This document shows, one piece after another, positions 51,422 to 59,219 of a DNA stretch of 64,000 bases. Each line of letters begins with the position of its first letter. Position 1 is the stretch's first letter. Below the pieces are notes generated by a model, which worked only from the letters and a program-made list of their open reading frames with translations, ran no database searches and was not told where the DNA came from. The translations under genes and the position numbers were made by a program. This stretch comes from Dyadobacter alkalitolerans DSM 23607 (GTDB lineage Bacteria > Bacteroidota > Bacteroidia > Cytophagales > Spirosomataceae). Location: the NCBI RefSeq assembly GCF_000428845.1, contig NZ_AUAS01000014.1:124001-188000 (forward strand). Direction: 5' to 3'.

Positions 51422-53635
51422 TTAATTCGCCAGCTCGGATAAAAACTTGATACGCATAAGCCGTAATTCTTCTTCGCTAATTTCGTCATTGGCAAATTCT
51501 CCCAATGCCGCGGCTATATTGTCCGTTTCAGCAGTCATGAAATAGTCATATATATCCTGCTGTCTTTCCCGGTCAATCACCTGATTGATATAATAATCAA
51601 GATTCAGCTTTGTTCCGGAATAGCAGATATGTTCAACTTCTTCGATAACATCTGCGAGAGCCAGATCTTTAACTTCTGCGATTTCATCCAGGCTTACCTT
51701 GCGGTCGACTTGCTGAATGATGAATATTTTGATTTTAGATTTATTGACAGTCGACTTAATAACGACATCTTTCGCTGTTTCAATCTCATTCTCTTCAACA
51801 TAACGGGTGATCAGGTCAAGGAACTGACGGCCGAATTTCTGCACCTTACCCATTCCGACGCCATTGATCTGCGCCATTTCCTGCTGGGTAGTCGGATAAG
51901 TCGTTGCCATTTCTTCCAGAGACGGATCCTGGAAAATAACGTAAGGAGGCAGATTTTTCTCCTTAGCAACCTTTTTCCTAAGCGCTTTCAGCATTCCTAG
52001 AAGCGCTTCGTCATAAGCATGCGCACTCCCGCCTCCGGCAGCCGCATCCTTGTCATCATCCTCCGGTTTTATTTCCTCTTCATCAAAATTATGGTCTTTA
52101 TGAAGCGTAACCGGATAGGGATCGTTCAAGTAATTTGCACCTTTTTCACCCAGTTTGATCACCCCGTAATTTTCAATGTCTTTTTCGAGATAATTAAAAA
52201 TCACAAGCTGACGAATGGTCGAGATCCAGTATTCCCGGGACTCACTGATTTCTAATCCTTTCCCATACACATCAAGCTGATCGTGCTCGTAGCTTTTAAC
52301 ATATTGGTTTTCAGTAGCCGTCAGGACGTCCGCAATGTGCTCGCAGTCGAATCGCTGCTCAGTCAGCTGAACGGCTCTCAGAACGAGAATTACACCGTCC
52401 TGAACCTTTGTTTTCTCCGTTGACTTGATGCAGTTATCACAAAACCCGCAATCTTTTTCCAGATACTCACCAAAATAGCTTAAAAGCTGCCTTCTCCGGC
52501 AAACGCCCAAGGTGGAATATGCCACCATTTCGTTCAGCAAATGGCGTGCATTGTCCCTTTCGGTGACGGTTTTATCTTTATTGAATTTTTCGAGCTTCTG
52601 AATGTCCTCATAGCTGTAAAACATCAGGCAATTTCCTTCCAGGCCATCGCGTCCTGCCCGGCCGGTTTCCTGGTAATAACCTTCCAGCGACTTGGGAACA
52701 TCATAATGTATCACAAAACGAACATCCGGCTTGTCAATTCCCATCCCGAATGCAATCGTTGCCACAATAACGTCCGCCTCTTCATTCAGAAACGCATCCT
52801 GGTTTGCCATGCGTGTGTTGCTGTCCAATCCGGCATGATACGGTAATGCACGAACGTCGTTAACGCGAAGCAGTTCAGCCACTTCCTCCACCGTCTTTCT
52901 GCTGAGGCAATAAACAATTCCTGATTTGCCTTTATTGTTACGGACGTAACGGATCAGCTGTTTTTTAACATCCTTTTTGGGGCGGATTTCGTAGTAAAGA
53001 TTTTTCCGGTTAAATGAGGATTTAAATGTTTCCGCCTCCTCCATCTGGAGATTTTTACGAATGTCCTGCTGCACTTTTGGGGTTGCAGTAGCGGTAAGCG
53101 CGATAATGGGGAGGTTACCAATATTTTCAATGATCCCGTAAATACGTCGGTATTCAGGCCTGAAATCGTGTCCCCATTCCGAAATACAATGTGCCTCATC
53201 GATAGCGACAAATGATATCTTTGCTTTTTTAAGAAAATCCAGGTTATCTTCTTTCGTAAGTGACTCAGGAGCAATGTATAGCAGTTTGAGGCTTCCATCC
53301 AGTGCATCACTTTTTACCCGCGTAATTTCAGATTTGGTAAGCGTAGAGTTGAGAAACTGAGCATTGATGCCGAAAGCAGTCAACTGGTCGACCTGGTTCT
53401 TCATTAATGCGATAAGCGGCGATATAACGATGGTAAGACCATCGCTGACAAGAGCAGGCAATTGATAGCAAAGCGATTTTCCAGCTCCGGTTGGCATGAT
53501 TACAAAAGTATTCTTACCAAGCAGGATGTTTTGAATGATAACTTCTTGCTCACCCCGGAATTGACTGTACCCAAAAATTTCTTTTAGTCTTTCTTTTAAC
53601 GTGTCTAAAACGACTGCATCAACATTATTTACCAT
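51422..53635 (-). CDS. recQ: ATP-dependent DNA helicase RecQ
   Basis: 737 residues. Helicase core with motif 0 YSQFRGEQ, Walker A MPTGAGKS (about 47-54), DEAH box AIDEAHCISEWGHDFRP (about 147), motif VI QETGRAGRDG, zinc-binding RecQ-Ct with CRRRQLLSYFG and CGFCDNC, the winged-helix RQC region, an Asp/Glu-rich insert (about 520-545), an HRDC domain (about 550-625), and a C-terminal helical part (about 640-737). The family unwinds recombination intermediates. It diverges from kdsD. Confidence 0.96.
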   Translation of the reverse strand: MVNNVDAVVLDTLKERLKEIFGYSQFRGEQEVIIQNILLGKNTFVIMPTGAGKSLCYQLPALVSDGLTIVISPLIALMKNQVDQLTAFGINAQFLNSTLTKSEITRVKSDALDGSLKLLYIAPESLTKEDNLDFLKKAKISFVAIDEAHCISEWGHDFRPEYRRIYGIIENIGNLPIIALTATATPKVQQDIRKNLQMEEAETFKSSFNRKNLYYEIRPKKDVKKQLIRYVRNNKGKSGIVYCLSRKTVEEVAELLRVNDVRALPYHAGLDSNTRMANQDAFLNEEADVIVATIAFGMGIDKPDVRFVIHYDVPKSLEGYYQETGRAGRDGLEGNCLMFYSYEDIQKLEKFNKDKTVTERDNARHLLNEMVAYSTLGVCRRRQLLSYFGEYLEKDCGFCDNCIKSTEKTKVQDGVILVLRAVQLTEQRFDCEHIADVLTATENQYVKSYEHDQLDVYGKGLEISESREYWISTIRQLVIFNYLEKDIENYGVIKLGEKGANYLNDPYPVTLHKDHNFDEEEIKPEDDDKDAAAGGGSAHAYDEALLGMLKALRKKVAKEKNLPPYVIFQDPSLEEMATTYPTTQQEMAQINGVGMGKVQKFGRQFLDLITRYVEENEIETAKDVVIKSTVNKSKIKIFIIQQVDRKVSLDEIAEVKDLALADVIEEVEHICYSGTKLNLDYYINQVIDRERQQDIYDYFMTAETDNIAAALGEFANDEISEEELRLMRIKFLSELAN

Positions 53636-53669
53636 ACTCTGTTAACAAAATGGTTATCCCAAACTTCTA

Positions 53670-53677
53670 TATCTTTG
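53670..53677 (+). promoter_or_regulatory. Putative -7 box of kdsD
   Basis: TATCTTTG exactly matches TAnnTTTG; transcription would start about 44 bases before the TTG start codon. No TTG at -33. Confidence 0.45.
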
Positions 53678-53727
53678 CTTTTGAAATTAAAAATCCCATT
53701 GGTTCCCAATAAAACTGTGTTTCAGAT

Positions 53728-54702
53728 TTGAAATTAATAAAAAATATTCAGTCAATAGCAAAAGAAGTATTACGGCAAGAGGCGGAAGCATTGCATAATC
53801 TGATCGGATTGATTGATGAAAAATTTGAAAACTGCGTATATGCTATTATTAACTGCGGAGGTCGCGTGGTTGTGTCAGGAGTGGGCAAAAGCGCCATTGT
53901 CGGGCAAAAAATAGTTGCTACTTTAAACTCCACCGGAACGCCCGCGCTCTTCATGCACGCTGCAGACGCCATTCATGGTGACCTGGGCATGATCCAGGAC
54001 AATGATGTGGTCATCGTCATCTCCCGGAGTGGTGACACTGCCGAAATCAAGGTGCTTATCCCCCTTTTGAAACGCACCGGCGTAACCATGATCGCCATGG
54101 TAAGCAACAAGGATTCCTACCTGGCCAAAAATGCAGATCACATCCTGCACGCCTTCGCCCCCGAAGAAGCGGATCCACTAAACCTTGCGCCTACCACAAG
54201 CACTTCGGTAACGATGGCTTTAGGCGATGCATTAGCGATTTGCTTACTGGAAGCCAGGGGTTTTACACACGATGATTTTGCAAAATTTCATCCGGGCGGT
54301 GCATTGGGTAAAAGGCTTTACCTGAAAATCTGTGACATCTATCCGCATAATGCATTGCCAATGGTCTCCGAAAATGCTGGCTTGCAGGAAATTATACTGG
54401 AAATGACTTCTAAAAGGCTTGGCGCAACGGCAGTCAACAACGCAGATGGCAAAATGGCCGGGATCATCACAGACGGAGATCTGCGGCGAATGTTGGAGCA
54501 GCACGACGGCGGCAACATTCTGCATCTCAAAGCCCGCGACATCATGACCAAATCGCCCATTTCCGTCTCGCCGGATGAATACGCTGTAAAGGCGCTTGAA
54601 CTCATGCAAACCCGCAGCATCACGCAGGTCGTGGTTGTAGAAGAGGATGCTATTTTAGGCTTTGTGCATCTGCATGATTTGTTGCGGGAAGGGTTGGTGT
54701 AG
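53728..54702 (+). CDS. kdsD: KpsF/GutQ-family arabinose-5-phosphate isomerase
   Basis: 324 residues. SIS domain (about 35-170) with GVGKSAIVG, the ISRSGDTAE motif and HPGGALGKRL, then two CBS domains (about 205-320). Converts ribulose-5-phosphate to arabinose-5-phosphate, precursor of Kdo in lipopolysaccharide. No ATG is suitably placed; the TTG at 53728 is used and gives the family N-terminus. The gene diverges from recQ (92-base gap), and its stop is 12 bases before palindrome copy 2. Confidence 0.92.
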   Translation: MKLIKNIQSIAKEVLRQEAEALHNLIGLIDEKFENCVYAIINCGGRVVVSGVGKSAIVGQKIVATLNSTGTPALFMHAADAIHGDLGMIQDNDVVIVISRSGDTAEIKVLIPLLKRTGVTMIAMVSNKDSYLAKNADHILHAFAPEEADPLNLAPTTSTSVTMALGDALAICLLEARGFTHDDFAKFHPGGALGKRLYLKICDIYPHNALPMVSENAGLQEIILEMTSKRLGATAVNNADGKMAGIITDGDLRRMLEQHDGGNILHLKARDIMTKSPISVSPDEYAVKALELMQTRSITQVVVVEEDAILGFVHLHDLLREGLV

Positions 54703-54713
54703 GCTCGCTAAAT

Positions 54714-54791
54714 GCCCTGTCAGCCTGAGCGGAGACGAAGGCGCGCTACTCCTGGGTAACGCGCCTTCGTCTCCGCTCAGGCTGACAGGGC
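54714..54791. repeat. Large palindromic element, copy 2
   Basis: Two perfect 32-base arms (54714-54745 and 54760-54791) flank the 14-nt loop ctactcctgggtaa. The arm reads gccctgtcagcctgagcgga, then gacgaaggcgcg. It is the partner of copy 1 (284-363); the arms differ at two positions inside the shared 30 bases with matching changes in both arms, and the loop is the reverse complement of copy 1's loop. It lies between converging kdsD and the DUF4293 gene and has 12 bases to the kdsD stop. Confidence 0.9.
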
Positions 54792-54799
54792 GCATTTCA

Positions 54800-55276
54800 C
54801 TACCTAAACCGCTTCGACTGCTGCACTTCCCGCTCGTCCTTTCTAATAAAACGATTCGCGAAAACATTCGCCAGCATGGATCCTACTAGCCCATAAAACC
54901 CGATTTCGTAGTTTCCAGGCAGGTTTGGATCGAAGAGCTTTGCGGTTTTATAAAAGGTGAAATAGATTATCAACCCCATGATGACGGTCATCAAAATGGA
55001 GTTTACTGCGCAAAGGGCGGATTGTAGAACCCTGTTTTTATATTGCAATATGGCATAAGCTGCGACTCCGGCAACCAGAATAGCTAGAATGATTAGGTAA
55101 TAAACGGGTGTAATGTTCGACTGCACGGCGCTGATCTGGTGTGTCAGTTTGATCGCAGTCAAATCTGCTCTTTCCTCACCTGCTAGGGAAACTTTTGACC
55201 AGATTGGAAACGCAAGAAATATACCCATTCCGATTACGGTAAGGGCTAAAAAAACGGTCTGAATTCTTTGTAACAT
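54800..55276 (-). CDS. DUF4293 membrane protein
   Basis: 158 residues, DUF4293 family, four transmembrane helices (about 5-25, 60-78, 85-107, 125-145). Starts MLQRIQTVFLALTVIGMG, the family pattern. The function is unknown; the family is limited to Bacteroidota. The C-terminus is charged (RKDEREVQQSKRFR). The stop comes nine bases after palindrome copy 2. It follows rimO by 70 bases in the same direction. Confidence 0.88.
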   Translation of the reverse strand: MLQRIQTVFLALTVIGMGIFLAFPIWSKVSLAGEERADLTAIKLTHQISAVQSNITPVYYLIILAILVAGVAAYAILQYKNRVLQSALCAVNSILMTVIMGLIIYFTFYKTAKLFDPNLPGNYEIGFYGLVGSMLANVFANRFIRKDEREVQQSKRFR

Positions 55277-55346
55277 ATTTTTTTAAATTGAGCTTTTCTC
55301 GAATAAGCCGCAAATGTAATAAAGACAAATGAGTGGGAAAGCGTTA

Positions 55347-56657
55347 TCAGGAAATAACCGTTCCGTAAAGATCAAATTCCTCAGCCGATGTAATGTTAAC
55401 ATTGGCAAAATCCCCTAACCGAACGTACTGACTTGCCGGCACAAGCACTTCATTGTCAACCTCAGGCGAGTCGAATTCCGTGCGGCCAATAAAATGCCCG
55501 CCTTCTTTGCGATCGAAAAGGACTTTGTAAGTATTGCCGATTTTTTTCTGGTTCAATTCGTACGAAATGCCTTGTTGCAGCTCCATGATGGCATCCGCGC
55601 GTTCCTGTTTGATTTCGGCAGGAATGTCGTCGGGCAGCGTGTATGAATGTGTATTGTCTTCGTGAGAATATTGAAATGCTCCTAAACGGTCGAAACGCAT
55701 TTTTTCAACGAAATCATAGGTTTCGTCAAAAAGCGCTTCCGTTTCGCCGGGGTGGCCTACGATCAATGTGGTCCTTAATGTAATGTCAGGCACTTTGGCG
55801 CGGATCGTTTCGATCAATGCTTCCGTTTTTTCTCTGGTAATCCCGCGACGCATGGATTTCAAAATCTCTGTTGAACCTGTTTGCAAAGGCATATCCAGAT
55901 ATTTGCAAATGTTGCTGCGCTCGTTCATGATGTCCAGAATGTCCATCGGAAATCCGGCCGGATAAGCATATTGCAACCTGATCCACTCAATGCCTTCCAC
56001 ATCTGAAAGTTGAGCCAGCAGGTCGGAAAGGTTTCTTTTCTTATAAATATCAAGACCGTAGTAAGTCAGGTCCTGGGCAATGAGGATCAGTTCTTTGGTG
56101 CCACGTTTAGCCAGTGATCTTGCTTCCTTGACAAGCTCTTCAATCGAGCGGGAAACGTGACCGCCGCGCATAATGGGAATTGCACAAAAACTGCAAGGGC
56201 GATCGCAACCTTCGGCGATTTTCAGGTAAGCGTAGTGGGTAGGCGTGGTTAACAAACGCTCGCCGACCAGTTCATGCTTGTAATCAGCTTTCAGCGTTTT
56301 GAGTAAACGTGGCAGCTCATTGGTCCCGAACCAGGCGTCTACAGTTGGTATTTCTAGGGAAAGCTCGTCTTTGTATCTGTGTGATAAACAGCCTGTAACA
56401 TAAACTTTATCCACCATTCCGGCTGCTTTTGCATCGGCATAGCGCAAGATTGTGTTAATGGATTCCTCCTTAGCATTATCTATAAATCCACAGGTGTTAA
56501 TCACAACAATCTGCGAATCATCCTTTTTCGACTCATGATCAACGGCGAATCCATTTCCTTTGAGCTGCGTATAAAGCACCTCTGAATCCACCAGGTTTTT
56601 AGAACAACCCAGCGTTACAATATTGACTTTATTCTTAACTATTCCTTTGGTTTTCAT
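55347..56657 (-). CDS. rimO: Ribosomal protein S12 methylthiotransferase
   Basis: 436 residues, radical-SAM enzyme with two [4Fe-4S] clusters that methylthiolates Asp88 of S12. N-terminal UPF0004 domain with LGCSKNLVDSE and TCGFI Cys residues (about 18-65), radical-SAM CxxxCxxC in EGCDRPCSFCAIPIMRGGH (about 148-166), and a C-terminal TRAM domain. GHPGETEALF and LQTGSTEILKSMRRG fit RimO rather than MiaB. Complete and normal length. Confidence 0.96.
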   Translation of the reverse strand: MKTKGIVKNKVNIVTLGCSKNLVDSEVLYTQLKGNGFAVDHESKKDDSQIVVINTCGFIDNAKEESINTILRYADAKAAGMVDKVYVTGCLSHRYKDELSLEIPTVDAWFGTNELPRLLKTLKADYKHELVGERLLTTPTHYAYLKIAEGCDRPCSFCAIPIMRGGHVSRSIEELVKEARSLAKRGTKELILIAQDLTYYGLDIYKKRNLSDLLAQLSDVEGIEWIRLQYAYPAGFPMDILDIMNERSNICKYLDMPLQTGSTEILKSMRRGITREKTEALIETIRAKVPDITLRTTLIVGHPGETEALFDETYDFVEKMRFDRLGAFQYSHEDNTHSYTLPDDIPAEIKQERADAIMELQQGISYELNQKKIGNTYKVLFDRKEGGHFIGRTEFDSPEVDNEVLVPASQYVRLGDFANVNITSAEEFDLYGTVIS

Positions 56658-56778
56658 TAGAGTTAGCTATCAGCGCCGGGCTTTTAGCTTTAAGTGATAA
56701 TAAAAATGCAGACGTCACATGAAAGTGACTGATAATGAACGGCGAAACGGGGTGCAAAGTTCGGTAAAAATGGATCGC

Positions 56779-57741
56779 TTAGCGAATCTTCTTAAACAGA
56801 GAATCCACAAACTCTGCCCGGTCGAAAACTTGCAGGTCGTCCATTTTTTCTCCTACGCCTATGTATTTGACGGGGATTTTGAACTCGTCTGAAATGCCGA
56901 TTACGACGCCGCCTTTGGCTGTTCCGTCGAGTTTTGTGATGGCTAATGCGGTGATTTCTGTGACCTTGGTGAATTCCCTGGCTTGGATTACAGCATTCTG
57001 GCCTGTGCTGCCGTCAAGAACGAGCAGGACTTCGTGAGGTGAATCCGGGATGATCTTTTGCATGACGCGCTTGATCTTTGAAAGCTCGTTCATGAGGTTC
57101 ACTTTCGTATGTAAACGTCCGGCCGTGTCGATAATGATCACGTCGGCGCCTGTTTCCATTCCTTTTTTCAATGCGTCATATGCCACTGCGGAAGGATCGG
57201 TGTTCATGCCGTGGTCGATTACAGGAACGTCAACGCGTTTTCCCCAGAGTTTGAGCTGTTCTACTGCCGCAGCGCGAAATGTATCCGCGGCGCCAAGTAC
57301 AACTTTATGACCATGTTGGTGAAACTGATGCGCAAGCTTTCCGATCGTTGTCGTTTTCCCCACACCATTCACACCAACAACCATAATGACATAAGGTTTG
57401 GGTAGATGCTTCGTTTCGAAGCTGTCGCGAAAGTCTACAGATTTATTTTCGGTAAGCAGTGCGGCAATTTCTTCACGCAGAATGCCATCCAATTCGGCCG
57501 TGGTGGCATATTTGTCTCTCGCAACCCGCTCCTCAATCCGCTTAATTACCTTTACAGTGGTCTCAACGCCTACATCCGAACTTACCAGGATGTCTTCGAG
57601 CTCGTCCAGAACATCTTCGTCAATTGTGGTTTTACCAACAATGGCGCGGGAAAGTTTACCAAAGAAACTGTCTTTGGTTTTTTCCAGGCCTTTGTCCAAT
57701 GTTTCTTTTTTCTCTTTTGAAAAAAAACCAAATAAGCTCAT
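56779..57741 (-). CDS. ftsY: Signal recognition particle receptor FtsY
   Basis: 320 residues from the ATG at 57741 (MSLFGFFSKEKKETLDKGLEK); an upstream in-frame start adds a run that fits no known FtsY. SRP receptor GTPase at the inner membrane. An N domain (about 15-95) precedes the G domain with GVNGVGKTTTIGKLA, DTFRAAAVEQL, DTAGRLHT and TKLDGTAKGG. The long acidic A domain of E. coli FtsY is absent, as usual in Bacteroidota. An intrinsic terminator separates it from the DUF4295 gene upstream. Confidence 0.96.
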   Translation of the reverse strand: MSLFGFFSKEKKETLDKGLEKTKDSFFGKLSRAIVGKTTIDEDVLDELEDILVSSDVGVETTVKVIKRIEERVARDKYATTAELDGILREEIAALLTENKSVDFRDSFETKHLPKPYVIMVVGVNGVGKTTTIGKLAHQFHQHGHKVVLGAADTFRAAAVEQLKLWGKRVDVPVIDHGMNTDPSAVAYDALKKGMETGADVIIIDTAGRLHTKVNLMNELSKIKRVMQKIIPDSPHEVLLVLDGSTGQNAVIQAREFTKVTEITALAITKLDGTAKGGVVIGISDEFKIPVKYIGVGEKMDDLQVFDRAEFVDSLFKKIR

Positions 57742-57797
57742 ATGGTGTGATTGGGGTAAGTTCTGTAATTGTGTAAGTGCGCCCAAAAATAAAACAA

Positions 57798-57821
57798 AAA
57801 AAGTCCCAAAAGGGACTTTTT
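57798..57821 (-). terminator. Intrinsic terminator between DUF4295 gene and ftsY
   Basis: Perfect 10-bp stem aaaaagtccc/gggacttttt, 4-nt loop, T run on the minus strand. It lies 73 bases past the DUF4295 stop and 56 bases before ftsY, so ftsY needs its own promoter or read-through. Confidence 0.85.
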
Positions 57822-57894
57822 GTAAACTTGATATCACACATCGACCGCCCGGCGACTCGGTTCACTAAGTGGGACGAGTGCAATCAATGTCAGT

Positions 57895-58047
57895 CTAGTT
57901 CTTTAGGGCGCCTTGAACACCGTCCAAAGGAACGATTTCTTCTTTGAAGGTATAAGCTCCTGTTTTTGGAGATTTTACAGCCTTAATAACCTTGGCGAAT
58001 GCTTTACCGCCTTCTTTTTTCAGGGTAGCAACTACTTTCTTTGCCAT
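57895..58047 (-). CDS. DUF4295 small basic protein
   Basis: 50 residues, starts MAKKVVATLKKEGGKAFAKV, then SPKTGAYTFKEEIVPLDGV. DUF4295 family, a Bacteroidota-specific protein that is small and basic and sits downstream of rpmG in many genomes; it may be ribosome-linked, but the function is not known. The start is the ATG at 58047, 28 bases after the rpmG stop, same direction. Too short for most ORF cutoffs. Confidence 0.9.
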   Translation of the reverse strand: MAKKVVATLKKEGGKAFAKVIKAVKSPKTGAYTFKEEIVPLDGVQGALKN

Positions 58048-58075
58048 GTCTGTATATCTTTTAAAGTTAAAAAAC

Positions 58076-58258
58076 TTATTTAATTTCTTTGTGGACTGTA
58101 TAGCGTCTCAGGAATGAATTGAATTTTTTCAATTCCATACGGCCAGGCGTATTTTTCCGATTTTTTGTAGTCACATAACGTGACATTCCAGGAACACCAC
58201 TATCTTTTTGTTCTGTGCATTCCAATATAACCTGTACTCTATTACCTTTCTTAGCCAT
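58076..58258 (-). CDS. rpmG: 50S ribosomal protein L33
   Basis: 60 residues, MAKKGNRVQVILECTEQ start and SRYVTTKNRKNTPGRMELKKF. L33 family, with a single Cys, so it is the zinc-free (C-minus) type. It leads a two-gene unit with the DUF4295 gene and has a well-formed promoter. Its usual neighbour rpmB is at 35470, on the other strand. Confidence 0.97.
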   Translation of the reverse strand: MAKKGNRVQVILECTEQKDSGVPGMSRYVTTKNRKNTPGRMELKKFNSFLRRYTVHKEIK

Positions 58259-58288
58259 TGCTTTACATCGTTTTTACAAATAGGACTG

Positions 58289-58319
58289 CAAAAGTAAGAA
58301 CATTTACTTTTATTCACAA
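58289..58319 (-). promoter_or_regulatory. Promoter of rpmG
   Basis: On the minus strand TTG (58319-58317) and TACTTTTG (58296-58289) are 20 bases apart, matching TTG-N19/20-TAnnTTTG. The -7 box lies about 30 bases before the rpmG ATG. Confidence 0.75.
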
Positions 58320-58532
58320 TGCTCTCTAATAAATTTAGTATATTTTTTGAAAAATTTTATTCCACCCGGTTTTCATTAAGGTCTTGGTGTACAAATAAAT
58401 AAGTTGTGCTTATAATCCGCCTAGTTTCAATTTCTGAATTAAATTTGAAGGAAATCTAATGCAAACTTACTTTCTTCGTGTGCAGTTAGTTTGCAAATCC
58501 TTAATCTGGCGGAAATTCTTAATTTAAAAACA

Positions 58533-59132
58533 ATGACTCTTAAAAAAAGTACCCCATTAGCGCTTATAGCTCTGGCGGTTTCGTTCTTCATTGGTTGCTC
58601 TTCACAGGAAGACAAAGATAAATATGATCATTATTACGGATCTGGCAGCAAATCCAGAGAGGAAACGGCGCTTGTAGCTTTGCAGAACGAAAGAAGAAAT
58701 CAGCCTGCCCCAGCGCCTGCGGCGGCAGCTTCCGGACAAGGAGCAGCGGCACCGGCAGCCGGGGATTCAGCAAATGCTGGTTCTGGCGATGCGGCAATTG
58801 GTCAGGGAGGTGCGGCAGCGGCAGCTACTAATCCGGATGCAGCGGCGGCTCCTACTGCGGCAGCGGCACCTGCGAAACGCAAGCCTGTTCCTGCAGACGT
58901 TTCGGCATTGCTTAACAAACATGCTTGTCTTGCTTGCCATCAGCCTTATGACAAAGTGATCGGGCCGGCTTATGCGGATGTTGCCAAGAAAAAATATACA
59001 TCTGATCAAATTGTAGAACTGGTTCACAGTCCAAAACCGGAACATTGGCCTGGTTACCCGCCGATGGCGCCTATGGCACACGTTCCAAAAGGTGATATCG
59101 TTGTAATTGCCAACTGGATTAACTCTTTGTAA
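58533..59132 (+). CDS. Monoheme c-type cytochrome lipoprotein with Ala/Pro-rich linker
   Basis: 199 residues from the ATG at 58533 (MTLKKSTPLALIALAVSFFIGC); the in-frame ORF upstream is not needed. A lipobox near residue 22 predicts a lipid anchor. Residues about 60-118 are a low-complexity linker of Ala, Pro, Gly and Thr. A short cytochrome c domain follows with the heme motif CLACH (Cys132, Cys135, His136) and a Met-rich end (GYPPMAPMAHV) that supplies the axial Met. It probably carries electrons at the membrane or surface. The gap of 274 bases to the divergent rpmG holds an 8-bp inverted repeat (tgcaaact/agtttgca) at 58460-58495. Confidence 0.88.
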   Translation: MTLKKSTPLALIALAVSFFIGCSSQEDKDKYDHYYGSGSKSREETALVALQNERRNQPAPAPAAAASGQGAAAPAAGDSANAGSGDAAIGQGGAAAAATNPDAAAAPTAAAAPAKRKPVPADVSALLNKHACLACHQPYDKVIGPAYADVAKKKYTSDQIVELVHSPKPEHWPGYPPMAPMAHVPKGDIVVIANWINSL

Positions 59133-59154
59133 AATAGGGTTATCAATATTAGAA

Positions 59155-59189
59155 AATACGGGCCGTTCATGCTATGGACGGCCCGTATT
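59155..59189 (+). terminator. Hairpin between cytochrome c gene and gatB
   Basis: Perfect 12-bp stem aatacgggccgt/acggcccgtatt, 11-nt loop. Only a short T run (cgtatcttt) follows, so termination is likely but not certain; the gatB -7 box starts 3 bases after it. Confidence 0.6.
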
Positions 59190-59191
59190 CG

Positions 59192-59199
59192 TATCTTTG
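59192..59199 (+). promoter_or_regulatory. Putative -7 box of gatB
   Basis: TATCTTTG, exact match to TAnnTTTG, 20 bases before the gatB ATG. Transcript leader would be about 14 bases. The -33 position falls in the hairpin and has no TTG. Confidence 0.5.
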
Positions 59200-59219
59200 C
59201 GAACGCATTTTATTATAAT

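Noticed and set aside
57822..57894. Possible tRNA or small RNA in the DUF4295-ftsY gap
   Set aside because: A ggttca-like stretch is present but no cloverleaf arms or CCA end can be folded.
58460..58495. tgcaaact/agtttgca inverted repeat before the cytochrome c gene as an operator
   Set aside because: The arms are 20 bases apart and do not overlap any clear promoter box, so I only mention it in the gene entry.
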